Shown here piece after piece: positions 14,232-23,376 of a stretch of DNA of 46,311 bases. Within the stretch, counting starts at the first letter, position 1. Every line of letters begins with the position of its first letter. The notes below the pieces were generated by a model, which saw nothing but the letters and a program-made list of their open reading frames with translations, was not told the DNA's origin and searched no databases. The stretch is from an uncultured Collinsella sp. GTDB taxonomy: Bacteria > Actinomycetota > Coriobacteriia > Coriobacteriales > Coriobacteriaceae. Position numbers and translations under genes: made by a program. The stretch covers positions 1-46,311 of the forward strand of contig CALEBN010000007.1 of NCBI GenBank assembly GCA_937943045.1. The letters are read 5' to 3'.

Positions 14232-16559
14232 ATGGCGGATTCTCAGATCCATGTCGCACTTGCGGGTAACCCCAACTGCGGCAAGACCACGCTTTTCAAC
14301 CTGATCACCGGCGCCAACGGTTATGTTGGCAACTGGCCTGGTGTTACGGTTGAGAAAAAGGAAGCCAAGCTCCTGAGTGACAAGAACGTCACCATCACGG
14401 ATCTCCCCGGTATCTACTCGCTTTCCCCCTACAGCCCTGAGGAGCAGTGCTCGCGCGACTACCTCATGAGCGGCGAGCCCGATGTCGTCGTCCAGGTGGT
14501 CGACGCCACCAACCTCGAGCGCAACCTGTACCTGGCACTTCAGGTCATCGAGACCGGCCTGCCCGTGGTCGTTGCCCTCAACATGGCCGACCTGGTCGAG
14601 AAGAATGGCGACAAGATCGACACCGACAGGCTTTCCAAGAAGCTCGGCTGCCCGGTTATGATGATCTCGGCCCTTAAGAACAAGGGCATCAAGGAGCTCT
14701 TCGAGCAGGTTAAGAAGTCCGCTGCTTCCAAGGGCCAGGTGCCGGAGCACAAGTTCGACTCCTCCATCGAGGACGTTCTGACGCACATCGAGAACAACCT
14801 GCCGGCAAGCGTCCCCGCTAACAAGCGCCGCTACTATGCCGTCAAGCTGTTCGAGCGCGATGCGGACGCCTGCAAGCTCATCAACCTCACCAAGGAGAAG
14901 GCCGCTCGCGTCGAAGAGCTGGTCGCTCAGTGCGAGCAGGACTGCGACGACGATGCCGAGTCCATCATCACCGGTGAGCGCTACGGCGTGATCGCCCACA
15001 TCATCGACGAGTGCCTCACCAAGGCTCCGGCCAAGATGAGCACCTCCGAGAAGATCGACCGCGTGGTTACCAACCGTATTTTGGGCCTGCCGATCTTTGT
15101 GGTCATCATGTTCTGCGTGTACTACATCGCCGTCTCCACTCTGGGCGGCACGGTGACCGACTTCACCAACGACCAGCTCTTCGGTACCGACGGCTGGTAT
15201 GTGCTCGGTCAGGGCCGCGATGCCTATGACGCAGCTGTCGAGGCTGCGGGTGACGCCGCCGATTTGGTTGACCCGGCGGAGTATGGCCCGTATGTTCCGG
15301 GTATTACCACCATGGTCCACGACGCACTTGTGGCGGGTGGCACCGAGGACGGTGGCCTGGTCGATTCGCTGGTCTGCGACGGCATCGTCGGCGGTATTGG
15401 CGCCATCATGGGCTTCGTCCCGCAGATGTTCCTGCTCTTTGTGATGCTGTCCTTCCTGGAGGACTGCGGCTACATGGCCCGCGTCGCCTTTATCATGGAC
15501 CGCGTGTTCCGCCGGTTTGGCCTGTCCGGTAAGTCCTTCATCCCCATGCTCGTGTCCTCGGGCTGCGGCGTCCCCGGCGTCATGGCCACCAAGACCATCG
15601 AGAACGAGAAGGACCGCCGCATGACGGTCATGACCACCACGTTCATTCCCTGTGGCGCCAAGCTGCCGATTATTGCCCTGCTCATGGGTTCCATCATCGG
15701 CGATTCTTCCACCACCGCCGCGTGGATCAGCCCGCTCTTCTACTTCCTGGGCGTCTTTGCCGTCATCGCCTCGGGCCTCATGCTCAAGAAGACCAAACTC
15801 TTCGCCGGTCGCCCGACGCCGTTCGTTATGGAGCTTCCCGCCTACCACTTCCCGGCGATCCGCTCTTGGGCACTGCACGTGTGGGAGCGCTGCTGGGCCT
15901 TTATCAAGAAGGCCGGCACGATCATCTTCGCGTCCACCGTCGTTGTTTGGTTCCTCTCCAACTTTGGTAGCTATAACGGTTCCTTTGGCTTCCTGCCTGC
16001 GATGGACGGCATCCCCGAGGAGTTCACGGACTATTCTGTGCTCGCCATGCTGGGCAACCTGGTTGCCTGGATCTTCGCCCCGCTCGGCTTTAGCACTTGG
16101 CAGGCAACCGCGCTGACCGTCTCTGGCCTTGTCGCCAAGGAGAACGTCGTCGCCACCGCCGGCTCGCTGCTGTCCGTCGCCGACGCGGGCGAGACCGACC
16201 CGAGCCTGTGGACCGCGTTCGCCGGCATGTTCCCGACTATGGGCGCTTGCGTGGCCTTCGGCGCCTTCAACCTGCTGTGCGCTCCGTGCTTTGCCGCCAT
16301 TGGCACCATCCGCAACCAGATGGATTCCGGCAAGTGGACCGCGATTGCCATCGGCTACGAGTGCGCCTTCGCTTGGGTGATCGCCCTGTTCATCAACCAG
16401 TTCTACAACCTGCTTGTTCTGGGGCAGTTTGGTATCTGGACGGTTGTGGCCATTGTGCTGCTGGTTGCGATGCTCTTCCAGATTTTCCGTCCCATGCCTA
16501 AGTTTGCTTGGACGGACGAGGACGAGACCAACACTGCTTCCGCTGCAGTTTCCGCTTAA
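14232..16559 (+). CDS. feoB: Ferrous iron transport protein B
   Basis: A 775-residue inner membrane Fe(II) transporter with an N-terminal GTPase. G motifs are GNPNCGKT (12-19), GVTVE around 37-41, DLPG (57-60), NMAD (117-120) and SAL (146-148). A helical spacer follows to about residue 270, then the membrane core with its Cys-containing gate motifs (SGCGVPGVMATKTI and FIPCGAKLPI). A hydrophilic insert of about 60 residues sits between the first and second membrane segments. Length is in the normal range. A terminator follows, and the small Cys-rich membrane protein downstream is its usual companion. Confidence 0.96.
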   Translation: MADSQIHVALAGNPNCGKTTLFNLITGANGYVGNWPGVTVEKKEAKLLSDKNVTITDLPGIYSLSPYSPEEQCSRDYLMSGEPDVVVQVVDATNLERNLYLALQVIETGLPVVVALNMADLVEKNGDKIDTDRLSKKLGCPVMMISALKNKGIKELFEQVKKSAASKGQVPEHKFDSSIEDVLTHIENNLPASVPANKRRYYAVKLFERDADACKLINLTKEKAARVEELVAQCEQDCDDDAESIITGERYGVIAHIIDECLTKAPAKMSTSEKIDRVVTNRILGLPIFVVIMFCVYYIAVSTLGGTVTDFTNDQLFGTDGWYVLGQGRDAYDAAVEAAGDAADLVDPAEYGPYVPGITTMVHDALVAGGTEDGGLVDSLVCDGIVGGIGAIMGFVPQMFLLFVMLSFLEDCGYMARVAFIMDRVFRRFGLSGKSFIPMLVSSGCGVPGVMATKTIENEKDRRMTVMTTTFIPCGAKLPIIALLMGSIIGDSSTTAAWISPLFYFLGVFAVIASGLMLKKTKLFAGRPTPFVMELPAYHFPAIRSWALHVWERCWAFIKKAGTIIFASTVVVWFLSNFGSYNGSFGFLPAMDGIPEEFTDYSVLAMLGNLVAWIFAPLGFSTWQATALTVSGLVAKENVVATAGSLLSVADAGETDPSLWTAFAGMFPTMGACVAFGAFNLLCAPCFAAIGTIRNQMDSGKWTAIAIGYECAFAWVIALFINQFYNLLVLGQFGIWTVVAIVLLVAMLFQIFRPMPKFAWTDEDETNTASAAVSA

Positions 16560-16587
16560 GTCCGAATAAGGATTAACCCCTTTCCAC

Positions 16588-16621
16588 GAGCCCGGGTGTC
16601 CCAGCGACACTCGGGCTTTTT
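16588..16621 (+). terminator. Terminator after feoB
   Basis: A 12-bp GC-rich stem (AGCCCGGGTGTC with 16606-16617, one mismatch) is followed by TTTTT. Confidence 0.85.
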
Positions 16622-16734
16622 GGTGGGGGAGATGTGGCGTTTCCGCAGATAAAACCGACCAAAATAAACCTGTCCCTTTTTGGTAGGTGGAGGATGGGGT
16701 AAAGTAAGTGGTGGTTAACTAGAGGAGGCCTGCT

Positions 16735-16935
16735 ATGGCACCTATCGATATTGTTGTACTGGCTGTTATCGGCATTGCGTTTGTCGCCGTGTGCGTGCGC
16801 ATTTATCGCAAGGGCACCTGCGCCGACTGCGCTCAAGGTGGCGTTTGCACGGGGCATTGCTCCAACAAAAAGACCTGCGCCGCGCTTAAGGGCGTGGACA
16901 AAATCGCCGAAGATTTGGGCCGCGGTATTAAATAA
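16735..16935 (+). CDS. FeoB-associated Cys-rich membrane protein
   Basis: A 66-residue protein with one N-terminal membrane helix (IDIVVLAVIGIAFVAVCVRIY) and a short cytoplasmic tail holding a Cys cluster, C-x2-C-x5-C-x3-C-x5-C (GTCADCAQGGVCTGHCSNKKTC). This matches the small family usually found after feoB, thought to help iron transfer or FeoB assembly. AGAGGAGG precedes the ATG. A terminator separates it from feoB, so it may have its own promoter. Confidence 0.85.
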   Translation: MAPIDIVVLAVIGIAFVAVCVRIYRKGTCADCAQGGVCTGHCSNKKTCAALKGVDKIAEDLGRGIK

Positions 16936-16948
16936 GGCCTAGGCATCC

Positions 16949-16983
16949 AAGTGCCCCGCGGGCATCCGTTCGCGGGGCACTTT
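16949..16983 (+). terminator. Terminator after the Cys-rich protein gene
   Basis: A perfect 12-bp stem (AAGTGCCCCGCG with 16971-16982) encloses 10 bases; the right arm ends in TTT. Confidence 0.8.
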
Positions 16984-17079
16984 GCACATTTGGGCGCGAG
17001 TGCGGCGAGTTGAAGAGTGATTTTGGGGTATCGTTACCTGTACTGTTAATTGGCAACTTATCTATAACGGAGTAACCCC

Positions 17080-18159
17080 ATGAGCGCTCGCGTAACCATG
17101 AAGGACATAGCCGCCGAGCTTGGCGTTTCCATCAATACCGTGCACAAGGCCCTGACGGGAAAAGCCGGCGTGAGCGAATCCGTGCGCTCCAAGGTGAATG
17201 CTAAGGCCGAGGCCATGGGATACCATCGCAATACGAGTGCCTCGAGCCTGCGCCGCAAGGATATCAACCTGGTGTTTTGCCTGCCCCGCGCATCGCGCGA
17301 GGGAGCGTACTTTTTCCGTTACCTGTGGGAAGGCTGCAACCGCTTTGAGCAGGAGGTGGTCGACCAGGGCATTACGGTTGAGCGCGTTGAATTTGGCGTG
17401 GGCGGCTACGCCGATGCGCTCGAGCAGATTGATGAGCGCCTGCAGGTAGGCGAGAAGATTGATGGCCTGCTTGCCTATGTTCCGGGCGATGACCGCGCAA
17501 CCGAGCTCCTGAGACAGATTGCCGAGGCAGGCGTGACAATCGAGCTCGTCGACGGCGACCGCCCGCACCTCGATCGCTTGGGTGCGAGCTTGGCCGACTA
17601 TTCGACGGCAGGCAGCCTTATGGCTGAGCAGGCGGCAAATCTGGCCCACGCTTCTGGGGCTGACGCCCGCGTGCTCCTGTTGGCGGGCGACCCCTATACC
17701 GATTCACACTATCTGACCGCCCGCGCCTTTCACAATTACCTGCGCGAACACGATATTCCATGGCAAGTTGAGGACCTTGCCGGCGCCCATGCGCAAGTCA
17801 AACAGCTCGAGCGCGAGCTTGAGCAGCGCTTGAGTGCGCCTGATGCTCCCGAGCTCATCTGTAGCGTTTTTGCCGTTGGTTCCGAGGTAGTCGCCAACGC
17901 GCTTGTTTCGAGCGGCAAGGCCGGCAAGGTCATGGTAATCGGCAACGACCTGTTCCCCGAGAGCGCCTTGGCCTTGCGCCGTGGCATCTTTACCAATATT
18001 GTCTATAAAGACCCGGTGAGCTTGGCCTACCGCGGCGCTAAGACTTTGGGCGAGTATTTGCTGTGGGGTAAAACTCCGGCGGAGCCCGTGCAGAAGGGTG
18101 CTGTGGAGATGGTGTTTGCCAGTAACGTTGACCGTTACTGCAAGCTTGCGGGAATTTAG
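17080..18159 (+). CDS. LacI-family regulator of the pectin/uronate locus
   Basis: A 359-residue regulator. The N-terminal helix-turn-helix (VTMKDIAAELGVSINTVHKAL, about 5-25) and hinge helix (TSASSLRRK, with the conserved Leu that enters the minor groove) are followed by a periplasmic-binding-protein-like effector domain. The start at 17080 has GGAG about 8 bases upstream. It stands immediately before uxaC-uxaB-uxaA on the same strand, separated by a terminator. Three promoters downstream carry palindromes with central AACGTT, typical for LacI proteins. No such palindrome is seen before its own gene, so it is probably not autoregulated. The effector is likely a uronate or a degradation intermediate; this is inference. 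Confidence 0.9.
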   Translation: MSARVTMKDIAAELGVSINTVHKALTGKAGVSESVRSKVNAKAEAMGYHRNTSASSLRRKDINLVFCLPRASREGAYFFRYLWEGCNRFEQEVVDQGITVERVEFGVGGYADALEQIDERLQVGEKIDGLLAYVPGDDRATELLRQIAEAGVTIELVDGDRPHLDRLGASLADYSTAGSLMAEQAANLAHASGADARVLLLAGDPYTDSHYLTARAFHNYLREHDIPWQVEDLAGAHAQVKQLERELEQRLSAPDAPELICSVFAVGSEVVANALVSSGKAGKVMVIGNDLFPESALALRRGIFTNIVYKDPVSLAYRGAKTLGEYLLWGKTPAEPVQKGAVEMVFASNVDRYCKLAGI

Positions 18160-18187
18160 CCGTTTGGTCAGGTACCCCCTCTTGCGA

Positions 18188-18380
18188 CGTGCATTTTTTG
18201 GAGTATTCAGCAATGGCGTGTCCCGAAAGAGGCTAGAACGACTGTTTTAAGTGCCGTCGATGGCGTAATTCGCCATCGACGGCACTTATTTATGCCGATT
18301 GGGCGCAATATGAGCATCAAATAGGGCTTCGAAGACGGTGCGCGGTGCGCTTCGATGTTGAATACTCCCAAAAATGCACG
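18188..18380. repeat. 193-base composite inverted repeat with internal terminator
   Basis: Outer arms of 22 bases (18188-18209 and 18359-18380, one mismatch, containing GGAGTATTCA and its complement) enclose a perfect 17-bp hairpin at 18249-18287 and AT-richer spacer. It fills the first half of the 460-base gap between the lacI-type gene and uxaC. A miniature mobile element or a large RNA structure are both possible; no flanking target duplication was recognised. Confidence 0.6.
18249..18293 (+). terminator. Terminator after the LacI-family gene
   Basis: A perfect 17-bp stem (AAGTGCCGTCGATGGCG with 18271-18287) has a 5-base loop and the tail ATTTAT. Confidence 0.8.
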
Positions 18381-18473
18381 GCGGAACATGACCCATCTGG
18401 CCAAAAGCGCTCAAGTTCGGTATTCGGGGACGCCTGCCAATTCGCAATACATACAAGTCACGGCTCCAGTAAC

Positions 18474-18565
18474 CGTTGAACGGGCAAAATCGACCGTTCA
18501 CCCCATGGTGGTTAGGTGAACGTTCACCTTTTAAGTCGCAATGAACTAGTATAGTGAACGTTCAC
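18474..18565 (+). promoter_or_regulatory. uxaC promoter with two LacI-type operators
   Basis: Operator 1 is a perfect 16-bp palindrome AGGTGAACGTTCACCT (18514-18529); its right half provides the -35 TTCACC (18523-18528). After 18 bases comes the -10 TAGTAT (18547-18552). Operator 2, GTGAACGTTCAC (18554-18565), begins one base later. Upstream are CCGTTGAACGG (from 18474) and CCGTTCA (18494-18500). A repressor bound at both operators would block the polymerase site. Confidence 0.75.
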
Positions 18566-18619
18566 CTAGAGGATAACGAGCGCATCGTGCGCCCGCTCCG
18601 CCAACAAAGGGGTTGTTTG

Positions 18620-20047
18620 ATGAAAAACTTCATGGACGATCAGGATTTCCTGCTGAGCACCAAGACCGGCGAGGAGCTGTTCCACAACTTTGCCGAGGGT
18701 ATGCCCATCGTCGACTACCACTGCCACATTTCTCCCAAGGAGATCTGGGACGACAAGCGTTTTGAGAACATCACCGAGGTTTGGCTGGGCGGCGACCACT
18801 ACAAGTGGCGTCTGATGCGTGCAAACGGCGTTGACGAGCGCTTCATTACCGGCGATGCCCCTGCTCGCGAGAAGTTCCAGAAGTGGGCCGAGACCCTGGG
18901 CCGCTGTGTGGGCAACCCCGTCTTTGAGTGGAGCCACCTGGAGCTTAAGCGTTACTTTGGCTACGAGGGCGTCCTGAACGGCAAAACCGCTCAGGAGGTC
19001 TGGGGCCTTGCCAACGCCAAGCTCGCTGAGGCCAGCTTTACCTGCCGTAACCTGATCAAGCAGTCCAACGTCCGCATGATCTGCACTACCGACGACCCCG
19101 CCGACAGCTTTGAGTGGCACAAGAAGATTGCCGCCGACGACAGTTTTGACGTCCAGGTCGTTCCCGCCATGCGCCCCGATGCCGCCCTGCGCATCGAGCG
19201 TGGCCAGGAGTTCGCCGACTACTGCAAGCACCTTTCCGAGGTTGCCGGCGTTGAGGTCAGCGACTTCGAGGGCATGAAGGCCGCCATCTCCAAGCGCTAC
19301 GATGTCGCCCACGAGCTGGGCTGCCGCGCTTCCGACCACGCGCTCGACTACGTTATGTACGCCCCGGCTACCGCCGAGGAAATTGAGACTATCTTTGCCA
19401 AGGGCCTTGCCGCCGAGCCGCTTACCGAGGACGAGGTCCTCAAGTACAAGACGGCCTTCATGCAGTTTGTCGCCGGCGAGTATGTGCGCCTTGGCTGGGC
19501 CATGCAGCTGCACTTTGGTTGCAAGCGCGACAACAACCGTGCCATGTTTGCCAAGCTCGGTCCCGATACCGGCTACGACTGCATCTCCAATTACACGCCG
19601 TCCGACCAGCTCGCTGATTTCCTCAACTCCATTCAGGAGACTTGCGGTCTGCCCAAGACCATCCTGTACAGCCTGAACCCCATCGACAACACCATGATCG
19701 ATACCGTCATGGGCTGTTTCCAGGAGGCCCCGACCGCCGGCAAGATCCAGAACGGTTCCGCCTGGTGGTTCAACGACAACGAAGTCGGCATGCGCGAGCA
19801 GCTCACCGCCCTTGCCAACGAGGGCGTTCTGGGCAACTTCGTCGGCATGCTCACCGACTCCCGTTCCTTCCTGTCCTATCCGCGCCACGAGTACTTCCGT
19901 CGCGTGCTGTGCAGCGTGATCGGCGAGTGGGTCGAGCAGGGCAAGTACCCGGCCGACATGAAGCTGCTGGGCACCATCGTGCGCGACATCAGCTACAACA
20001 ACTCCGTTCGCTACTTTGGCTTTGACCTGGACACCGTCGAGGCCTAA
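18620..20047 (+). CDS. uxaC: Uronate isomerase
   Basis: Isomerises galacturonate to tagaturonate (and glucuronate to fructuronate), the entry step for saturated uronates. The protein has 475 residues, normal for the amidohydrolase-superfamily enzyme. Marks include PIVDYHCHISPKEIWDD with the metal-binding HCH, FEWSHLELKRYFGY, MICTTDDPAD, MQLHFGCKRDNN and MLTDSRSFLSYPRHEYFRR. The ATG at 18620 has AAAGGGG 7 bases upstream; an upstream in-frame ATG at 18554 lies inside operator 2 and is rejected. First gene of uxaC-uxaB-uxaA. Confidence 0.95.
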   Translation: MKNFMDDQDFLLSTKTGEELFHNFAEGMPIVDYHCHISPKEIWDDKRFENITEVWLGGDHYKWRLMRANGVDERFITGDAPAREKFQKWAETLGRCVGNPVFEWSHLELKRYFGYEGVLNGKTAQEVWGLANAKLAEASFTCRNLIKQSNVRMICTTDDPADSFEWHKKIAADDSFDVQVVPAMRPDAALRIERGQEFADYCKHLSEVAGVEVSDFEGMKAAISKRYDVAHELGCRASDHALDYVMYAPATAEEIETIFAKGLAAEPLTEDEVLKYKTAFMQFVAGEYVRLGWAMQLHFGCKRDNNRAMFAKLGPDTGYDCISNYTPSDQLADFLNSIQETCGLPKTILYSLNPIDNTMIDTVMGCFQEAPTAGKIQNGSAWWFNDNEVGMREQLTALANEGVLGNFVGMLTDSRSFLSYPRHEYFRRVLCSVIGEWVEQGKYPADMKLLGTIVRDISYNNSVRYFGFDLDTVEA

Positions 20048-20063
20048 ATCCAAACCTGGTTCC

Positions 20064-20098
20064 GGGAGCGCCGTCGCCACACGCGGCGCCCCCCTTTT
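20064..20098 (+). terminator. Hairpin between uxaC and uxaB
   Basis: A 10-bp GC stem with one mismatch (20064-20073 with 20084-20093) is followed by CTTTT. It may act as a partial terminator or protect the upstream mRNA, since uxaB has no promoter that I can see. Confidence 0.5.
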
Positions 20099-20134
20099 GC
20101 TTACACGCTAACGGCTATCTAAGGAGACACATAG

Positions 20135-21649
20135 ATGGAGAACATCAGCTACGATACGCTCGAGAAGATCGGCTACGAGGGCTACCTGCTGCCCAAGGAC
20201 GCGCCGGAGAAGGTCCTGCAGTTTGGCGAGGGCAACTTCCTACGCGCTTTCGTTGACCGCTTCTTTGACATGGGTAACGAGGCGACCGGCTGGAATGGCA
20301 AGATCGTCATGGTCCAGCCCATCAGCGGCGCCTTTGGCTTTGCCGACGGTATCAATGCCCAGGACGACCTGTATACCGTGCTGGTGCGCGGCAAGGAGGA
20401 CGGCAACACGGTCGACGAGTCCCGCGTGATTAGCGCTTGCAGCCGCTGCATCAACCCGTACCGCGAGGACGACTACCGCGCCATGATGGAGGTCGCCGTC
20501 TCTGACGACCTGGAGATTATCGTCTCCAACACCACCGAGGCCGGTATCGCCTACGACCCGTCCTGCAAGGCCGACGACATGCCGCCCGCGAGTTTCCCCG
20601 CCAAGCTTGCTCAGGTCCTTCACGCCCGCTGGGCCGCCGGCAAGCCGGGCGTCATTGTGCTCGCCTGCGAGCTCATCGATCACAACGGCGAGGAGCTGCT
20701 GCGCATCATGAACCAGTACGTGAGCGACTGGGGCTGGGAGGACGAGTTTGCGCAGTGGATGGCCAACGACTGCACCGTCTGCACCACGCTCGTCGACACT
20801 ATCGTCCCCGGCCGCATCCGCGACCCCAAGGAGGCCGCTGCCGTGGCCGAGCGCCTGGGCTACGAGGATCCCTTCCTGGCCGTGCGCGAGCCCTTCCAGA
20901 TGTGGGGCATCCAGGGTGACGAGTCGCTTGCCGAGAAGCTTCCCTTTGTGAAGGCTGGTCTTCCGGGTGTCTTTGTGACTCCCGACGTCACCCCGTACAA
21001 AAAGCGCAAGGTCCGCATCCTCAACGGTGCCCACACCGCCTTCGTTCCGGGTTCCTGGGTTGCCGGCTTTGATATCGTGCGCGACTGCATGCATGACGAG
21101 ACCATTCGCGGCTTCATGAACACCATGCTCTACGACGAGGTTATCCCGACGCTCGCCACCGACTTGGATGTCGAGGACTGCAAGGCCTTTGCCGCCGCCG
21201 TCGAAAACCGCTTCGACAACCCGTTTATTGATCATGCGCTGCTCTCCATCTGCCTCAACTCCACGGCTAAGTGGCGCGCTCGCGACCTGCCCACGCTCAA
21301 GGACTACGTTGCCGAGACCGGCAACCTGCCCAAGTGCCTGGCGACGAGCCTCGCTACGCTCATCTCCTTCTACACGCAGGAGCTCGTGTCCCGCGAGGGC
21401 GACGGCCTGCACCTGCGTCGCTCCGACGGCACCGAGTACACCGCTCAGGACGACGCCTTCGTGCTCGACTTCTACGCCGCCCATGCCGGCGCCGACGATG
21501 CCCAGCTGGTGCACGACGTGCTCACCAACGAGCAGATGTGGGGCGAGGACCTTACGCAGATCGCAGGTCTTGAGGAGTTTGTCGTCAGCGCGCTCGCCGT
21601 CGTGCGTGCCGAGGGCGCCAAGCAGGCCTTCGCCAACGCTCAGGCGTAA
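20135..21649 (+). CDS. uxaB: Tagaturonate reductase
   Basis: A 504-residue member of the mannitol dehydrogenase/altronate oxidoreductase family that reduces tagaturonate to altronate with NADH. The N-terminal dinucleotide region contains VLQFGEGNFLRAFVDRFFD. The substrate-domain signature is KKRKVRILNGAHTAFVP, with the catalytic Lys expected near KVRILNGAH. Its place between uxaC and uxaA favours UxaB over the paralogous fructuronate reductase UxuB. Ribosome site AAGGAG lies at about 8 bases. Length is normal. Confidence 0.92.
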   Translation: MENISYDTLEKIGYEGYLLPKDAPEKVLQFGEGNFLRAFVDRFFDMGNEATGWNGKIVMVQPISGAFGFADGINAQDDLYTVLVRGKEDGNTVDESRVISACSRCINPYREDDYRAMMEVAVSDDLEIIVSNTTEAGIAYDPSCKADDMPPASFPAKLAQVLHARWAAGKPGVIVLACELIDHNGEELLRIMNQYVSDWGWEDEFAQWMANDCTVCTTLVDTIVPGRIRDPKEAAAVAERLGYEDPFLAVREPFQMWGIQGDESLAEKLPFVKAGLPGVFVTPDVTPYKKRKVRILNGAHTAFVPGSWVAGFDIVRDCMHDETIRGFMNTMLYDEVIPTLATDLDVEDCKAFAAAVENRFDNPFIDHALLSICLNSTAKWRARDLPTLKDYVAETGNLPKCLATSLATLISFYTQELVSREGDGLHLRRSDGTEYTAQDDAFVLDFYAAHAGADDAQLVHDVLTNEQMWGEDLTQIAGLEEFVVSALAVVRAEGAKQAFANAQA

Positions 21650-21660
21650 ATTTCCGGCGC

Positions 21661-21692
21661 AGACGCGGGCGCGGGACGGCGTGCCCGCGTCT
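21661..21692 (+). other. Hairpin between uxaB and uxaA
   Basis: A perfect 10-bp stem (AGACGCGGGC with GCCCGCGTCT) encloses 12 bases. No T-run follows, so it is more likely an RNA stability or spacing element than a terminator. Confidence 0.45.
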
Positions 21693-21730
21693 CGACTTCT
21701 GCTCAACCTGTAGGGTTAGGACCATTTGCA

Positions 21731-23215
21731 ATGAACACTATCCAGATCAATCCGGCCGACAACGTGATCGTCGCGCTGTCGCCGCTTGCCAAGGGCACCG
21801 CCGTCGCGGTTCCCGGGGTGGGCGAGGTCGTGGCCGCGGAGGATATTCCGCAGGGTCATAAGATGGCCGTGCGCTCGATTGCCGCGGGGGAGGACGTCAT
21901 CAAGTACGGCCTTCCTATCGGCCATGTGACGGGCGATGTCCAGCCCGGTCAGTGGCTTCATACACATAATGTCAAGACCAACCTTTCGGGCGAGGTCGAG
22001 TACACCTACAACCCCACACATCCGGTCGTTGAGCCGGTTGAGCCCGAGACCTTTATGGGGTTCCGCCGCGCCGACGGTCGTGCCGCGACGCGTAATGAGC
22101 TGTGGATCATCCCCACGGTCGGCTGTGTCAACGAAGTCGCCCGTGCCATGTGTGAGCAGGCCCAGGATCTGGTCGATGGCTCGCTGGAGGGTGTTTACTA
22201 CTTCCCGCATCCCTTTGGCTGCTCGCAGACCGGCGCCGACCATGCCCAGACGCGTCGTCTGCTGGTGGCGCTCTCGCGTCATCCTAATGCGGCCGGCGTG
22301 CTATTCCTGTCGCTCGGTTGCGAGAACTGCACGCACCAGCAGGTGCTCGATGAGCTCGGTGACTTCGATCACGAGCGCGTTCGCTTTCTCACCTGCCAGG
22401 ATGTAGCCGACGAGCAAATCGAGGGCCACAAGATTCTGTCTGAGCTGGCCGACCTGGCCAAGCAGGCCAAGCGTGAGCCCATTCCCGCCTCCGAGCTGGT
22501 CATTGGCCTTAAGTGCGGTGGATCTGACGGTCTTTCGGGCATTACCGCCAACCCCACGATCGGTCGCGTGAGCGATATGGTCGTAGCCCGCGGTGGCACA
22601 TCGGTGCTCACCGAGGTGCCCGAGATGTTTGGCGCGGAGAGCATTCTGCTCGATCGTTGCGAGAGCCAAGACGTCTTTAACGCGGCGGCCGACATGCTCA
22701 ACGGCTTTAAGGACTACTTTATCAGCCACGGCGAGGTCGTCTATGAGAACCCGAGCCCCGGCAACAAGGACGGCGGCATTACCACGCTCGAGGACAAGAG
22801 CTGCGGCTGCGTGCAAAAGGGCGGATCTGCCCCCATCGTCGACGTGCTGCCGTACGCCGGTCAGGCTACCAAGCATGGTCTGAACATGTTGTGCGGTCCG
22901 GGCAACGACATGGTATCCACCACGGCCCTGACGGCTGCCGGCTGCCACGTGATCCTGTTCTCGACCGGCCGCGGCACGCCGTTTGGTGCGCCGGCGCCTA
23001 CGCTCAAGGTGTTCACCAACCAGCGTCTGTGCGACCACAAGGCCAACTGGATGGACTTTAACGCCGGTGTGGTCGCCACCGGCGAGCGCACGCTCGACGA
23101 GGCTGCCCATGACCTGTACCAGCTGGTGCTGGACACGGCGAGCGGCAAGCTTACCAGCGCCGAGCGTCGCGGCTGTCACGAGATCAGCATCTGGAAGGAC
23201 GGCGTCTGCCTGTAG
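21731..23215 (+). CDS. uxaA: Altronate dehydratase
   Basis: Dehydrates altronate to 2-keto-3-deoxygluconate, the last step of the saturated branch in this operon. The protein has 494 residues, with the N-terminal SAF domain (about 1-95) and the large dehydratase domain both present. Marks are FGCSQTGADHAQTRR, SLGCENCTHQQ, LKCGGSDGLSGITANPTIG and TTLEDKSCGCVQKGGSAP, whose Cys residues are thought to bind Fe. The ribosome site is weak (TTAGGA about 10 bases before the ATG). A terminator follows. Confidence 0.95.
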   Translation: MNTIQINPADNVIVALSPLAKGTAVAVPGVGEVVAAEDIPQGHKMAVRSIAAGEDVIKYGLPIGHVTGDVQPGQWLHTHNVKTNLSGEVEYTYNPTHPVVEPVEPETFMGFRRADGRAATRNELWIIPTVGCVNEVARAMCEQAQDLVDGSLEGVYYFPHPFGCSQTGADHAQTRRLLVALSRHPNAAGVLFLSLGCENCTHQQVLDELGDFDHERVRFLTCQDVADEQIEGHKILSELADLAKQAKREPIPASELVIGLKCGGSDGLSGITANPTIGRVSDMVVARGGTSVLTEVPEMFGAESILLDRCESQDVFNAAADMLNGFKDYFISHGEVVYENPSPGNKDGGITTLEDKSCGCVQKGGSAPIVDVLPYAGQATKHGLNMLCGPGNDMVSTTALTAAGCHVILFSTGRGTPFGAPAPTLKVFTNQRLCDHKANWMDFNAGVVATGERTLDEAAHDLYQLVLDTASGKLTSAERRGCHEISIWKDGVCL

Positions 23216-23262
23216 CGATGACACGTTGAGCGCGTGATCGGGCAAGCTGTTGCAAAGACCGG

Positions 23263-23301
23263 ACGACCCCGCTGAGGACATTCTCGGCGGGGTCGTTTTT
23301 T
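23263..23301 (+). terminator. Terminator after uxaA
   Basis: A perfect 10-bp stem (ACGACCCCGC with 23287-23296) encloses 14 bases and is followed by T6. Confidence 0.9.
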
Positions 23302-23376
23302 CGTTTCTCGTTGCGTTGTCGTGCACGGCTTTTTTGGGGAAGGGTGCCCGGCACCTCCCTCATCTCCAGAGAACAA

